A stretch of 64,000 bases of DNA from Paraburkholderia azotifigens (lineage in GTDB: Bacteria > Pseudomonadota > Gammaproteobacteria > Burkholderiales > Burkholderiaceae). Position numbers and translations under genes: made by a program. The stretch covers positions 3,100,001 to 3,164,000 of the forward strand of contig NZ_VOQS01000003.1 in assembly GCF_007995085.1 (NCBI RefSeq), read 5' to 3'. Of the stretch, positions 7,850-17,719 are shown piece after piece (position 1 is the first letter of the stretch; each line of letters starts with the position of its first letter). Below the pieces are notes generated by a model. That model was not told where the DNA came from. It made no database searches and saw only the letters and a program-made list of their open reading frames with translations.

Positions 7850-9403
7850 CTACGTTGCACGGACACGAAACATCGAAACAGCGGCTTCAAGTTGCCCCGC
7901 CCGCTCTTCCAGCGACAGCGCCGCCGCGGACGCCTGCTCGACCAGCGCCGCGTTCTGCTGCGTCACCTGATCCATCTGCGCCACCGCGACATTAATCTGT
8001 TCGATCCCCTTCGACTGCTCGTCGGACGCGGCAGAGATCTCGCCCATAAGGTCGCTGACCTTTTTCACCGAAGCGTCGATTTCCGCCATCGCCTGGCTGG
8101 CGCGGTCGACCTGCCGAGCGCCAGTCTCGACGCGGCTCAGCGAATCCGTAATCAGCTCCTTGATCTCCCGGGACGCGGTGGCGCTGCGCTGGGCCAGCGA
8201 GCGCACCTCACTGGCGACCACCGCGAAGCCCCGCCCCTGCTCGCCCGCGCGCGCCGCTTCGACGGCGGCGTTCAGGGACAGGATATTGGTCTGGAATGCG
8301 ATCCCCTCGATGACGCCGGTGATTTCGGCAATCTTGCCGGACGCGTCGGACAGGCCCCGCATCGTCTGGACGACTTCCTGCGTCGCCCGATTGCCCTGCC
8401 CGGTCAGCAGCGCCGTGCTGCTCACCACCTGGCTGGCCTGCTTCGCGTTCTCGGCGTTCTGGCGGACAGTCGACGTCAGTTCCTCCATGGACGAGGCGGT
8501 TTCCTCCAGGGAAGCGGCCTGCTCTTCGGTCCGCTGCGACAGGTCCAGGTTGCCCGCCGAGATTTCATGCGCGGCGGTGTCGATCGACCGCGAGCCCTCA
8601 CGCACCACACTGATTGTCTGAACCAGTTTGCGTTGCATCGCCTGCAGGCCGGTCATCAGCTGTCCCATCTCGTCGAGCGTGCGGACCTCGACCTGCGTAG
8701 TCAGGTCGCCGTCCGCAATCGCCCTGAAATGGCCTAATGCCTGGGTAAGGGGCGTGCCGATCGCCCGCTGCAGCGACCACCAGGCGAGCGCCGCCGCACC
8801 GAACGCGACGAGAATGCCGGCGATCGCTACAGCAACGAACCCGCGGAAGCGGTTCTGCGCGGCCTCAAATGTCGCCCGAGCAGCCATAACCTGAATGTAG
8901 CCAAGTCCATCCATGCCGTCAGACACATCTATGAACAGCGACGACGGTATGTGCAGCCAGACCTCGGGGATCTTCGCCGCATCATGAGTCGAGATTGCGC
9001 TGAACATCGGCTCAAGGCCGTCTGAGACGAGCTTTTCGAACTCTGCATTCACGTCGGCCGCGCGGCGCGCCTCGTCGGTCCCGGGGAGCAGCATCGCGCG
9101 ATACGCGGCCCACGCCTGCTTCGATGCGGTGAGCAGATCACGGGCGGCCTGGGTTTCCTTGGGCACGTCTGGACTGGCCGGATCAAGCGCGATGCGATAC
9201 AGCCAGAGGCGCACCCTCGATAGCGCTACGTTTGCCTGACCGAGAGCTTCGGAAGAGGACAGCCGGCTTGAATAAAGCTCTTGCACATCGTTGTTGCCCA
9301 TCGAAACACCGACGATACCCATGACGCCGCCGATGATCAGCAGCACGCCGAGAAAACTCATGGCCAGCGCCAGGCGGACACGAATACTTATATTTTTGAA
9401 CAT
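7850..9403 (-). CDS. Methyl-accepting chemotaxis protein
   Basis: From the ATG at 9403 the 517-residue receptor has TM1 (about 12-32), a four-helix-bundle periplasmic ligand domain (about 33-190), TM2 (about 190-212), a HAMP domain (about 214-267) and a cytoplasmic signalling domain whose hairpin tip, [20 protein letters not shown], is intact. The C-terminus ends in RVRAT and lacks an NWETF-type pentapeptide for CheR docking. The frame is open further upstream to 9664, but the charged-then-hydrophobic start [19 protein letters not shown] is the natural one, although its ribosome binding site is weak. It would report ligand binding to CheA/CheW encoded elsewhere. Confidence 0.92.
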   Translation of the reverse strand: MFKNISIRVRLALAMSFLGVLLIIGGVMGIVGVSMGNNDVQELYSSRLSSSEALGQANVALSRVRLWLYRIALDPASPDVPKETQAARDLLTASKQAWAAYRAMLLPGTDEARRAADVNAEFEKLVSDGLEPMFSAISTHDAAKIPEVWLHIPSSLFIDVSDGMDGLGYIQVMAARATFEAAQNRFRGFVAVAIAGILVAFGAAALAWWSLQRAIGTPLTQALGHFRAIADGDLTTQVEVRTLDEMGQLMTGLQAMQRKLVQTISVVREGSRSIDTAAHEISAGNLDLSQRTEEQAASLEETASSMEELTSTVRQNAENAKQASQVVSSTALLTGQGNRATQEVVQTMRGLSDASGKIAEITGVIEGIAFQTNILSLNAAVEAARAGEQGRGFAVVASEVRSLAQRSATASREIKELITDSLSRVETGARQVDRASQAMAEIDASVKKVSDLMGEISAASDEQSKGIEQINVAVAQMDQVTQQNAALVEQASAAALSLEERAGQLEAAVSMFRVRAT

Positions 9404-10116
9404 GGGGAGGCAGGAAGTAGGTGGACGCCGATGCGGCGAATTCAAGGCGCAAGCCAATTTGGCAAAGGGCTCCCAGTGATTACGCACATATAACGGCTCA
9501 AGATCCATCATGATTAGGACAGGATCAAGAACAGTCCCTTCTTGGACTCGCAAGAATGAGGTAGCGGGTTGTGCAGGGACAGGAGTCGGCGCGGTCCTGG
9601 CGAACACCTGAGAGCATCGGCGGGAGCGTCGGTGCGTTTGGCCGCAAGCGCGTCGAAGCGGCAAAGAGGCGACCGAAACGACTGCGAACAGGGTCTGTTG
9701 CCTAGGCAGTGCGGACGTTCAAACGTCCCATTGAAAGCGTTGGACGAGGTCTGTAGCTGGCCGAACCCAGAACTTTCTGCAGCCGGACACTCTTCCAGAG
9801 AGCCAGATAAGTGAACTGCCCTTCAAGAACTTCCTTTGACGCTGATTGCAGTGTCGTAACAGCTCGCAGACAATGATGCAGGCGTGCTATTACGCAGATG
9901 TCTCAAAGCGCGGATCACGTTGCGGCCCACAGATCGGGCTTGCGATCGTCGACCGGCACATCGCGCCTGCGGCGCCGTTCGTAATGGGCGCGCGCTCCAT
10001 GGATCGGCCGGCAAACTCCGCCTGCGCAATGCCTTGCTGGAGGCCGCCACAAACGCTGCCCGATGCCTCATTGATGCAGAATCGGCGAAAGGCCACAACG
10101 ACACAACCTGAATACG
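9404..10116. other. Long intergenic stretch without a recognised gene
   Basis: About 710 bases between divergent genes. Several short open frames exist on both strands but none has a ribosome binding site or recognisable family signature. The sequence is mixed in composition and may contain decayed coding DNA. Confidence 0.4.
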
Positions 10117-10809
10117 ATGGACGACCCAGAATCGCTTTCCCTGGCACTGCCCGACGGCACTAAGGTCTCTGCGCTCCTCCGAGTGCCGGAGGACGCGCGA
10201 GCCCTATATGTCTTCGCGCACGGTGCCGGGGCGGGCATGCAGCACGCCGGCATGTCGTCATTGGCCGACGCGCTTGCGGCGGCCAATGTCGCCACATTGC
10301 TCTACCAGTTTCCGTACATGGAGCGGGGCTCCAAGCGGGTAGACTCGCCGGCCGTGGCACATGCTGCCGTGCAGGTAGCCGTCGCAGAGGCCCGCCGGCG
10401 GCTGCCAGCCCTGCCGCTCTTCGCGGGCGGCAGGTCGTTCGGCGGCCGCATGACGTCCCAGGCCCAAGCCATCTCCCCGCTCGACGGCGTGCGTGGCCTC
10501 GCTTTCGTCGCGTTCCCGCTACACCCTGCGGGCGCGCCCGACGTGGAGCGGGCACGGCACCTGGCGGACGTCACGGTGCCGACTCTCTTCCTGCAGGGCA
10601 CGCGCGACAAGCTGGCCGAGCTTCACCTGCTGAGGTCGGTCGTCGGGACGCTGGGGCCACGCGCCACGCTGCATGTGGTGGACGACGCAGATCATTCGTT
10701 CCACGTGCGCGCGTCCTCCGGCCGGACCGACGCGGAGGTCGTGCTCGAACTGGCACGGACGATGTCGGCGTGGTTCTTTGCCGAAGGAGAGTTCGTGCCC
10801 GTTACCTGA
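10117..10809 (+). CDS. Alpha/beta hydrolase of the KANL3/Tex30 (dienelactone hydrolase-like) type
   Basis: The 230-residue cytoplasmic protein shows the oxyanion-hole strand (VFAHGAGAGMQHAGM, about 30-44), the nucleophile elbow GGRSFGGRMTS with Ser at about 110, an acid in FLQGTRDKL, and the catalytic His in DDADHSFHV. This order matches small alpha/beta hydrolases related to Tex30/KANL3. No signal peptide or lid domain is seen. Substrate is unknown. The gene stands alone between long intergenic stretches. Confidence 0.8.
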   Translation: MDDPESLSLALPDGTKVSALLRVPEDARALYVFAHGAGAGMQHAGMSSLADALAAANVATLLYQFPYMERGSKRVDSPAVAHAAVQVAVAEARRRLPALPLFAGGRSFGGRMTSQAQAISPLDGVRGLAFVAFPLHPAGAPDVERARHLADVTVPTLFLQGTRDKLAELHLLRSVVGTLGPRATLHVVDDADHSFHVRASSGRTDAEVVLELARTMSAWFFAEGEFVPVT

Positions 10810-11135
10810 GCAAGCGCAGGAATGCTTGTAGCAGAGTCGGGACGGCCCTCGTTATGGCTGTTATCCGGGTTTCGTCATTGAGCGCACGCACGTCAATCCC
10901 GTATCGACACACAACGGGTCTTGCTCGGGCTCGTGTACATACTCACGAAACCCGATTGGTAGTTGCTCACCGAAACAAAGGAAGTTGACGTGGTGACGGT
11001 CGATGACACCCGCGCAGGCACGTAGAGCACGGCCATATCACGCGACGCTGAACGATACGACGCGGCATGCGCAACGGCGCACGGCGCTATGCCAGCCTGC
11101 GGGGCTGCTCATTTCCAATCGGATGGAAGCACTAC
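10810..11135. other. Intergenic stretch
   Basis: About 325 bases upstream of the CDF transporter gene. No gene, repeat or clear metal-regulator box was recognised by eye. Confidence 0.35.
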
Positions 11136-12092
11136 ATGAAGACCGAGGAACTTTTCGACGACGCCGAGAATTCGGAACATTCTCCTGCCGAGCGCGCTGC
11201 CGCAGCGTCCCGAAGCACGTGGGTAAGCGTCGCCGTCAATCTGGCGCTGACCCTCGGCCAGGTCATCACCGGCATCTTTTCCGGTTCCCAGGGCCTCGTT
11301 GCAGATGGCATACACTCGCTCTCCGATCTCGTCGCCGACTTTGTGGTGCTTTTTGCCAGCCATCACAGCAGGAAAGGTGCCGACACACAGCATCCATACG
11401 GTCATCAACGCTTCGAAACCGCCGCGTCGCTGGCGCTGGGCGCACTCCTTGCCGCGGTGGGCGTGGGTATGCTCTGGTCCGCGCTTCTCAAACTCGAAGA
11501 TCCGGCTTCCGTGCAGCGCGTTCACATCGTTGCGCTATGGGTAGCAATTGGCGCTCTGATCGCGAAGGAACTGCTGTTCCGTTACATGCTCGCTGTGGCA
11601 AAGCGTGTGAAATCCAGCATGCTCGTAGCCAATGCGTGGCATGCGAGGTCGGACGCCGCGTCCTCTCTGGTAGTAGGTGTCGGCATCGTCGGCAATCTGG
11701 TGGGCTATCCCCTACTCGATCCGATCGCGGCGTTGATCGTCGGCATACTGGTGCTCAAGATGGGATGGGAGTTCGGCTCGGAGGCTCTTCACGACCTGAT
11801 GGACCGCTCGGCGGACGAAGACGAGGTGCAGGCCATCCGGCAGACGTTGCTTAGCACGCCTGGCGTGATCGGCGTCCATGACCTGCGCACGCGCAAGATG
11901 GGCGACATGATTGTGGTCGACGTTCACATCGAAGTCGATGCCACGCACTCCGTCGCAGCGGCGCACGACATCGCAGTCGCCGCGCGACAGAGCGTACTGA
12001 CACGCCATCGCGTACTCAACGTCATGACACATGTGGACCCACGCCAGCAGGTCCGTACGGGTTCGCCAGTAGGGCCTCGACGGGCGCCTTGA
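11136..12092 (+). CDS. Cation diffusion facilitator (FieF/MamM-like divalent metal exporter)
   Basis: The 318-residue membrane protein has the CDF fold: about six helices with metal-site residues in TM2 (VADGIHSLSDLVADF) and TM5 (NAWHARSDAASSLV), then a C-terminal cytoplasmic metallochaperone-like domain (about 215-300, with GVHDLRTRKMGDMIVVDVHI). The H/D pattern in both helices is typical of iron/manganese/zinc exporters of the FieF group. The ATG at 11136 is chosen because of the preceding GGA-type ribosome binding site. An extended frame starts at 11067. It probably exports a divalent metal from cytoplasm to periplasm in exchange for protons; the exact metal cannot be told. Confidence 0.88.
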   Translation: MKTEELFDDAENSEHSPAERAAAASRSTWVSVAVNLALTLGQVITGIFSGSQGLVADGIHSLSDLVADFVVLFASHHSRKGADTQHPYGHQRFETAASLALGALLAAVGVGMLWSALLKLEDPASVQRVHIVALWVAIGALIAKELLFRYMLAVAKRVKSSMLVANAWHARSDAASSLVVGVGIVGNLVGYPLLDPIAALIVGILVLKMGWEFGSEALHDLMDRSADEDEVQAIRQTLLSTPGVIGVHDLRTRKMGDMIVVDVHIEVDATHSVAAAHDIAVAARQSVLTRHRVLNVMTHVDPRQQVRTGSPVGPRRAP

Positions 12093-12358
12093 TCTGCAGG
12101 TGGTCGTCGTAGGTCAGGCGGGCATTGATCGGCTTGGCGCTGTCCGAATGCGCAGTCGTCAATCCTTTGAACCACATCAAGGCCATCGTGCCCGCGAAGC
12201 ATTCGACAACGCACATCGACAAAAGCAACGGCGAATTTTCCACTGACCGGGCGTTGGGTCTTGTCGGAGACCGTCTCTTCTTCGGCTGAGACAGCGACGC
12301 GGTGAAGAGATGTGAGGACATGCACCGGCTGTGAAATCGTGCTCGCCACGGGGCCGCC

Positions 12359-13693
12359 TTAGAATTTGGCGACTTTTAAATTTTCGACGATCGCCTCAAA
12401 GCCATCCGGCATTCCTGATGCCGGCGAGCGTAAGGTAAGGCGTGCACCCCCCGCCTGAGCGATTGCGTTCGCGATTGCCAGCCCGAGGCCGCTTCCTTCG
12501 GCTGTCGTCACGCCGCGCTCAAATGGCTGGATCAGGCGGGAAAGCGTGTCCGCGGGCACGACGGACCCGCGGTTTATGACGCTTAGCCTGCCTTCGTCGG
12601 AAAGCACGACGCGGATCGGCTGTGCTTCGGAACCGTGCCTGACCGCATTTTCGATGAGGTTGCGCGCGAGTATCGCGAATGCGTCAGGATCGATTCGCGA
12701 GAGAACTGCCTGCTCCGGCAACTTCAGGTGAAGTACATTCGATCGCTCGGCGCGCCTGATGTCTTCGACGACGATCTGAAGAACCGGTCGCAGGTCCTGA
12801 GGTGTATCTGCAAGGATACGTCCGCCCTCTGCCCGGGCCAGTTGCATGAGCTTTTCGCTCAGGCGCACAAGTGTGCGCAACGACGTCTCGACGTTCCGCG
12901 CGCGTTCCTCGAAGGGCGTGCCTTGTGCTTCCGAAATCAGGCGCTGCGTTTGCGCAAGGGCTGCGGCAATGGGCGTGCGAAGCTCGTGCGCACTGTTTGC
13001 AGTGAAACTGCGCTCGGCTGTCAGAGCCCGGTTGAGTCGTTGCATAAGATCATTCACCGAGTCCGCAATGGGCTCAATTTCTATGGCCATCCCGGCCTTG
13101 CCCAGCGGGCTAAGGTCGTCGCGTCCTCTCGCCGCTATGCCGTCGCAAAATCGACGGATTGGGCGCAGTCCGGAGCGAACAATGAGCCACGCGCCGATGA
13201 GACCCAGCGGAACCAGAAGCACGAGCGGCCGCACAACCGCAAGTGCCGCTTCGATGCCAGCGCGGTGACGTGCCGCCAACGGCTCAGCAATGGTGAGCGA
13301 CACCGTCCCCTGAAGTACCGTCTCCGTGTAGAGCCGATGCGTGTCGGTGGAGGCAAATCCGGGTTTGAGAGCGGCTGGAAAGACGGCAGGGTTGGCATCG
13401 TGGGATTGGAGGATGGTCTCGCCTGTCTGATCACGGACGATATAGGTCAGTAGTTCCCCGTGCGTGCGCACGCCCGCGATACGCTCGGCACTGCTTTGCT
13501 GATCACGATCGAGGATATCCATCACAGCAAGCGGCACGAGGCGCTGCGCGGTCTCCTGCAAGGCACTGTCAGACATCCGATTGATTTCTTCGCGCAAGAC
13601 GCGAAATGACGCTGTCGCGGCGAATAGCGACAGCACGGCGAGCCCAACGGCGAGCATGGCGGCCAGACGCGCCTGGAGGCTGCGCAGCATCAC
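12359..13693 (-). CDS. Sensor histidine kinase (QseC/PmrB-like)
   Basis: The 444-residue protein has TM1 (about 11-30), a periplasmic sensor stretch (about 31-148), TM2 (about 150-172), a HAMP-like linker, a HisKA domain with the phosphorylation site in SAHELRTP (H236) and an HATPase domain with N-box NLIENAVRHG and G-box EGSGLGLAIA. It overlaps the response-regulator stop by four bases, so the two are translationally coupled. The stimulus is not evident; the neighbouring PepSY redox genes, read divergently, are the likely target operon. Confidence 0.9.
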   Translation of the reverse strand: MMLRSLQARLAAMLAVGLAVLSLFAATASFRVLREEINRMSDSALQETAQRLVPLAVMDILDRDQQSSAERIAGVRTHGELLTYIVRDQTGETILQSHDANPAVFPAALKPGFASTDTHRLYTETVLQGTVSLTIAEPLAARHRAGIEAALAVVRPLVLLVPLGLIGAWLIVRSGLRPIRRFCDGIAARGRDDLSPLGKAGMAIEIEPIADSVNDLMQRLNRALTAERSFTANSAHELRTPIAAALAQTQRLISEAQGTPFEERARNVETSLRTLVRLSEKLMQLARAEGGRILADTPQDLRPVLQIVVEDIRRAERSNVLHLKLPEQAVLSRIDPDAFAILARNLIENAVRHGSEAQPIRVVLSDEGRLSVINRGSVVPADTLSRLIQPFERGVTTAEGSGLGLAIANAIAQAGGARLTLRSPASGMPDGFEAIVENLKVAKF

Positions 13694-14352
13694 CTGGACT
13701 GCCTGAGTTTGTACCCAAGCCCGCGCACCGTCTCGATCAGATCGGCTCCAAGTTTCTTGCGCAACCGACTCATGTGCACCTCGATCGTATTGCTACCGAT
13801 CTCGTCATTAAACGAATAAAGACGCTCCTCGAGTTGTGCCTTGGAGAGAATCGCGTTAGGACGCTGAACGAACGCCTCGAGCAACGCCCATTCGCTGGCG
13901 GTGAGGGAAATGTGACGGCCGGCCCGTGTGACGCCGTGCGCGGCCAGGTCGATCTCGATATCGCCAAATGTCACGAGCGGATTGGGATTGCCCGCATATC
14001 TTCGTGCCACGGCGTTCACACGCGCCGACAGTTCGGAGAGGTCAAACGGTTTGACAAGGTAATCGTCGGCACCGGCATTTAATCCGGCGATGCGATCTGC
14101 AATCTGATCAAGCGCAGTCAGGATGACGACGGGAACGGACGAGCGGCTCCCTCGCAATTCGCGCAGAAAGCCGATTCCTTTGCCGTCCGGCAGCAGCAGG
14201 TCTAGCAGAATCAGATCGTAGTTCGCGGCTTCAACGTAGCGTCGGGCATCGCGAAGCGTCGTGACATGGTCGGTCGAGTGTCCGTCCCGCGTGATCTGCT
14301 CTTTGACAGCCTGTCCGAGCAAATTGTCGTCTTCGACAAGCAGCACTCTCAT
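13690..14352 (-). CDS. OmpR-family response regulator (QseB/PmrA-like)
   Basis: The 220-residue regulator has a receiver domain (1-118) with acidic pocket E7/D8/D9, phospho-acceptor D51 (LILLDLLLPDGKG), T79 and K101, and a winged-helix DNA-binding domain (about 125-218, ending in RLRKKLGADLIETVRGLGYKL). It is first in a two-gene operon with the kinase. Its start faces the PepSY gene across a 139-base divergent promoter region, an arrangement typical for a two-component system that controls its neighbour and itself. Confidence 0.92.
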   Translation of the reverse strand: MRVLLVEDDNLLGQAVKEQITRDGHSTDHVTTLRDARRYVEAANYDLILLDLLLPDGKGIGFLRELRGSRSSVPVVILTALDQIADRIAGLNAGADDYLVKPFDLSELSARVNAVARRYAGNPNPLVTFGDIEIDLAAHGVTRAGRHISLTASEWALLEAFVQRPNAILSKAQLEERLYSFNDEIGSNTIEVHMSRLRKKLGADLIETVRGLGYKLRQSR

Positions 14353-14491
14353 GCTTTGGTCCCGGTGAAGTTAGCGCCAAGTCTGCGTCGCCAAGCTTAC
14401 GCCAGAATGAAGAAAAATCCTCACCGTCGCAAGGTTGGCTTCAGGTTCCGGCTGCATCGTAGTGACTGTCACGCTGAACCGGAGATCCGCC
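14353..14491. promoter_or_regulatory. Divergent promoter region, two-component system / PepSY redox operon
   Basis: The 139-base gap separates the response regulator gene from the PepSY gene. Direct repeats expected for an OmpR-type operator were not unambiguously seen by eye. A ribosome binding site GGAG precedes the PepSY start at 14492. Confidence 0.5.
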
Positions 14492-14950
14492 ATGACACGT
14501 CGCTCGCTTCTCAACGGCCTTGCAATCATATCCCTGGTCGCAGTCGGCACAACCGGTGCCGGCGTGGTGCTGGCGGACGATGCCTGCAACGTACCGCTCT
14601 CGGGCTGGAAGCCGGTCAAGGAGATCGACGCATTTGCCAGGGCACAGGGTTGGAACGTTACCAGGATCAAGACGGAAGACGGGTGCTACGAAATTCGCGG
14701 GACCGATCGTCAAGGCCAACGCTTTAAGGCCAAAGTGAATCCCGCCACGCTCGCGATCGTCCGGATGAAGACCGATGACGACGGCAGCCCCGACGAGGGG
14801 CGTGGCGATCGCAAGGATCGTGACGCCGCTCGTGCAAGTCCCGCACGGCCCGCTGCACCGGACGGCGCGTCTGGCAATCAGGCAAGCGGTGCTGCGCCTT
14901 CCGGAGGAATTCTGACTCCAGGGACAAAGCCACAAGTTCAGATTCGCTAA
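14492..14950 (+). CDS. Secreted PepSY-domain protein
   Basis: From the ATG at 14492 (GGAG nine bases upstream) the 152-residue protein begins with a signal peptide ending near VVLADDAC. Residues about 32-90 form one PepSY-like domain, with KPVKEIDAFARAQGW and CYEIRGTDRQGQRFKAKVN. The tail (about 95-152) is a low-complexity Ala/Pro/Asp/Lys linker. Small periplasmic PepSY proteins commonly accompany PepSY-membrane reductases and QseBC-like systems. It probably binds or modulates a partner in the periplasm, perhaps the redox cluster that follows. The exact role is unknown. Confidence 0.78.
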   Translation: MTRRSLLNGLAIISLVAVGTTGAGVVLADDACNVPLSGWKPVKEIDAFARAQGWNVTRIKTEDGCYEIRGTDRQGQRFKAKVNPATLAIVRMKTDDDGSPDEGRGDRKDRDAARASPARPAAPDGASGNQASGAAPSGGILTPGTKPQVQIR

Positions 14951-15020
14951 GGGCGTGATGCAGGTGCCCAAGGGGTTCCGATATCGGGATCGGTGTTGTC
15001 GTTATCGAAAAGGTCAGATC

Positions 15021-15494
15021 ATGAGCATCAAATTTGCACTACCCATTGCAGCGCTCGCCGGCGTACTCGCGATTCCCTCGATGGCTTCGGCGCGCCAGGT
15101 CACATTCGAGACCCAACTGAACAGCTATGGTGGCGACGGCGCATACGTGGTCATGTATGTCACCGATCGGGCCGGACGCTATCAAGGAACGCTGTGGATG
15201 GCCGGCGACAAGGCCAAGTACTACAGACACCTTCGCGACTGGTATCGGATGACGGGCGGTGGGGTAACCCTCGACGGCGTGACGGGGGCGAGCGTTGGCG
15301 CCGGCAAGACGCTGCGGGCGACGCTGGACATCGCCGACGCCCTGATCGACGCGGGCTACGAGGTCCACGTGGACACGGCGGTGGAAAAGATGAACGAAAA
15401 CCCGTCCGAGGTCGTCGTCCCGTTGACGACGTCCGGAGCTGCGAAGCCGGTCAAAGGGCGTGGCTATGTGAAATCGTTCCGTTATACCTTGTGA
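15021..15494 (+). CDS. DUF2271 periplasmic protein with FMN-attachment-like motif
   Basis: The 157-residue protein starts at ATG 15021 and has a signal peptide ending near ASMASA (cleavage about residue 24). The mature part is the DUF2271 domain. It carries DGVTGAS at residues 85-91, which fits the Dxx[S/T]GA[S/T] consensus that ApbE enzymes modify by attaching FMN to the Ser/Thr (here T88). An ApbE gene lies two genes downstream. It is thus a probable covalently flavinylated electron carrier in the periplasm, receiving electrons from the membrane reductase. The motif is directly seen; flavinylation and role are inferred. Confidence 0.75.
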   Translation: MSIKFALPIAALAGVLAIPSMASARQVTFETQLNSYGGDGAYVVMYVTDRAGRYQGTLWMAGDKAKYYRHLRDWYRMTGGGVTLDGVTGASVGAGKTLRATLDIADALIDAGYEVHVDTAVEKMNENPSEVVVPLTTSGAAKPVKGRGYVKSFRYTL

Positions 15495-15502
15495 GAACCG
15501 CA

Positions 15503-17719
15503 ATGCTTCGCAAGCTTCATTCGCTGCCCGGGTTGATCGCGGCGATCGTACTCACCATCATGGCGCTCTCGGGCGCCGTGCTGTCGGTCAAACCCGCAGT
15601 CGAGCGCGCGGGGACCACCCGGCTCGCCCAGGGCACGCTGGATGTCGCAACGCTCGCTGCACGTGTGAAAGCCCATCACCCTGTGCTCGAGAAGATTGTG
15701 CGCAAACCTTCGGGCGAAGTCATCGCCTATTACAACTCCGATGGCGAGTCACGTGCTTCCCGAATCGATCCGTCGACCGGTGCGGCTATCGGGCTGTATG
15801 CGCCGTCACCTGCGATGCACTGGGTCACGAATCTGCATCGAAAGTTCCTGCTTGGCAATGCAGGCCGGATTGCGGCCGGTGTTGCTGCCGGTTTCATGCT
15901 GCTGCTGGGAGTATCGGGTCTCGCGCTGCTTGCACGACGCATGGGGGGATGGCGGCATCTTCCTGGCCGGGTTCGGGGTAGCGGCCTGCAACGGGTGCAT
16001 AACGAAATCGCGCGCGTCGCCCTCATTGGACTGATGCTCTCAGCGACCACCGGCCTGATGATGTCGTTGACGACGTTCGGAATTATTCCCGAACGACACG
16101 CAGCGGAACCCGCTTATCCAGATTATGTGAGCAGGCTTGCGCCGCTTCCCGTCGGTCAGCTTGCCGCGCTCAAAGGCGTAGACGTAACGGCCTTGCGTGA
16201 GCTCGCTTTCCCTGCGCCGCAGAACCCACGCGACGTCTACGCGTTGAGCACTTCGAAGGGTGCCGGATACGTCGATCCGTCCTCGGGAACATGGCTCGCC
16301 TGGCAGGACAACGATGCATGGCAGCGTGTTCATGAAACCGTGTTCATGTTGCACACAGGTGAAGGGCTCTGGTGGCTGGCGCTGTTGCTCGGCGCGGCAA
16401 GCGCCTCTGTTCCCGTGCTGGCCGTCAGCGGGATCTGGTTGTGGGCGCGCCGTCGTCGCGCAATGCCAGTACTCGCCAACAATGTAAGGGCGCGGCAGGC
16501 GGATACGGTCATCCTTGTCGGCAGCGAGTCAAACGCGACCTGGGGATTCGCCACGGCCATTCATCAAGCGCTCACACGGGCGAATCTTCGTGTGCATACG
16601 GCTTCGATGAACGATCTGTCGTCGCGCTACGGGAAAGCGCAGCGCCTCATCATACTGACTTCGACCTTCGGGGACGGGGATGCGCCCTCGAACGCCACGC
16701 AATTTCTCCACAAGCTGGCCGGAATGGACGTTTCCGCTCCCATGGGATTCGCCGTTCTTGGTTTTGGTGATCGTCAGTACCCGAACTTCTGTGGCTATGC
16801 GCACAAGGTACATGAGGCTTTGTGTGCAAAGGGGATGCGTCCGCTGATGGACCTCGGGAGGATCGATCGCCAGTCAGAGAGTGCGTTCAGAAAGTGGGTC
16901 GAGCAGTTGAGCACCGCACTCGACGTCGCGCTGGAGGTTCGGTACCAGCCCTCGTCGCCTCGCACCATTGCGCTTCGACTGATCGAGCGCAAGGACTATG
17001 GGGCGGGAGCCGAGGCATTTACGTCTGTATTGCGCTTTGTTCGTAGCCCGAAGACAGATTCGGCCTGGCAAAGGCTACTGCGCGCACGGCTGCCGGCGTT
17101 CGAGGCGGGTGATCTGGTCGGCATCGTGCCGCCCGGGGACACAGTGCCGAGATTCTATTCGTTGGCGAGCGCCTCGCAAGATGGCTTTGTCGAGATCTGC
17201 GTGCGCAGGCATCCGGACGGGTTGTGCTCGGGTTATCTGACGAGCCTGAAACAAGGCGACTCGATCGATGCATTCATCCGTACGAATGCTGGTTTCAGGC
17301 CGGCAGCGGGTGCAGCCCCGCTCATTCTCGTTGGCGCCGGCACTGGCATCGGCCCGTTTGTAGGATTCATCCGGCAGAACGCGGCCGGGCGCCCGATGCA
17401 CCTGTATTTCGGCGCGCGGCGATCCGGCGACTCGTTCCTTTATGACGAGGAACTGCGCCGCCTTGTGGGCATGCGCCGGCTGACAGTCCTTACGACCGCG
17501 TTGTCGAGCCCGGCGGAGAAAACTTACGTGCAGGAACGGCTTCTTGCCGATGCTGTGGCGCTTCGCGAGCTCGTAGCTCGAGGGGCGCACGTCATGGTGT
17601 GCGGAGGCAGGGACATGGCGAGAGGGGTTGCAATCGCGTGGGAGCGGATTCTGGCGGGCTCCGGCCTTACCGTGAATGACTTGAAGTTGAGGGGCAGCTA
17701 TGTCGAAGACGTCTATTGA
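15503..17719 (+). CDS. PepSY-membrane / flavodoxin / NADPH-flavin reductase fusion
   Basis: This 738-residue fusion starts at ATG 15503, eight bases after the DUF2271 stop. Residues 1-315 form the PepSY_TM part: TM segments near 8-28, 124-144, 170-190 and 290-314, with PepSY-like periplasmic loops between. Residues about 334-470 are a flavodoxin domain with the phosphate loop GSESNATWGFA and LTSTFGDGDAP. Residues about 490-738 are an FNR-type module with RFYSLAS (550-556) for FAD and GAGTGIGPFVGF (611-622) for NADPH. It should take electrons from cytoplasmic NADPH through FAD and FMN to the membrane and on to periplasmic acceptors, most likely the flavinylated DUF2271 partner. Confidence 0.85.
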   Translation: MLRKLHSLPGLIAAIVLTIMALSGAVLSVKPAVERAGTTRLAQGTLDVATLAARVKAHHPVLEKIVRKPSGEVIAYYNSDGESRASRIDPSTGAAIGLYAPSPAMHWVTNLHRKFLLGNAGRIAAGVAAGFMLLLGVSGLALLARRMGGWRHLPGRVRGSGLQRVHNEIARVALIGLMLSATTGLMMSLTTFGIIPERHAAEPAYPDYVSRLAPLPVGQLAALKGVDVTALRELAFPAPQNPRDVYALSTSKGAGYVDPSSGTWLAWQDNDAWQRVHETVFMLHTGEGLWWLALLLGAASASVPVLAVSGIWLWARRRRAMPVLANNVRARQADTVILVGSESNATWGFATAIHQALTRANLRVHTASMNDLSSRYGKAQRLIILTSTFGDGDAPSNATQFLHKLAGMDVSAPMGFAVLGFGDRQYPNFCGYAHKVHEALCAKGMRPLMDLGRIDRQSESAFRKWVEQLSTALDVALEVRYQPSSPRTIALRLIERKDYGAGAEAFTSVLRFVRSPKTDSAWQRLLRARLPAFEAGDLVGIVPPGDTVPRFYSLASASQDGFVEICVRRHPDGLCSGYLTSLKQGDSIDAFIRTNAGFRPAAGAAPLILVGAGTGIGPFVGFIRQNAAGRPMHLYFGARRSGDSFLYDEELRRLVGMRRLTVLTTALSSPAEKTYVQERLLADAVALRELVARGAHVMVCGGRDMARGVAIAWERILAGSGLTVNDLKLRGSYVEDVY

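Noticed and set aside
12022..12321. 99-codon minus-strand frame between the CDF and kinase genes
   Set aside because: It overlaps the CDF gene end, has no recognisable domain and no clear ribosome binding site.
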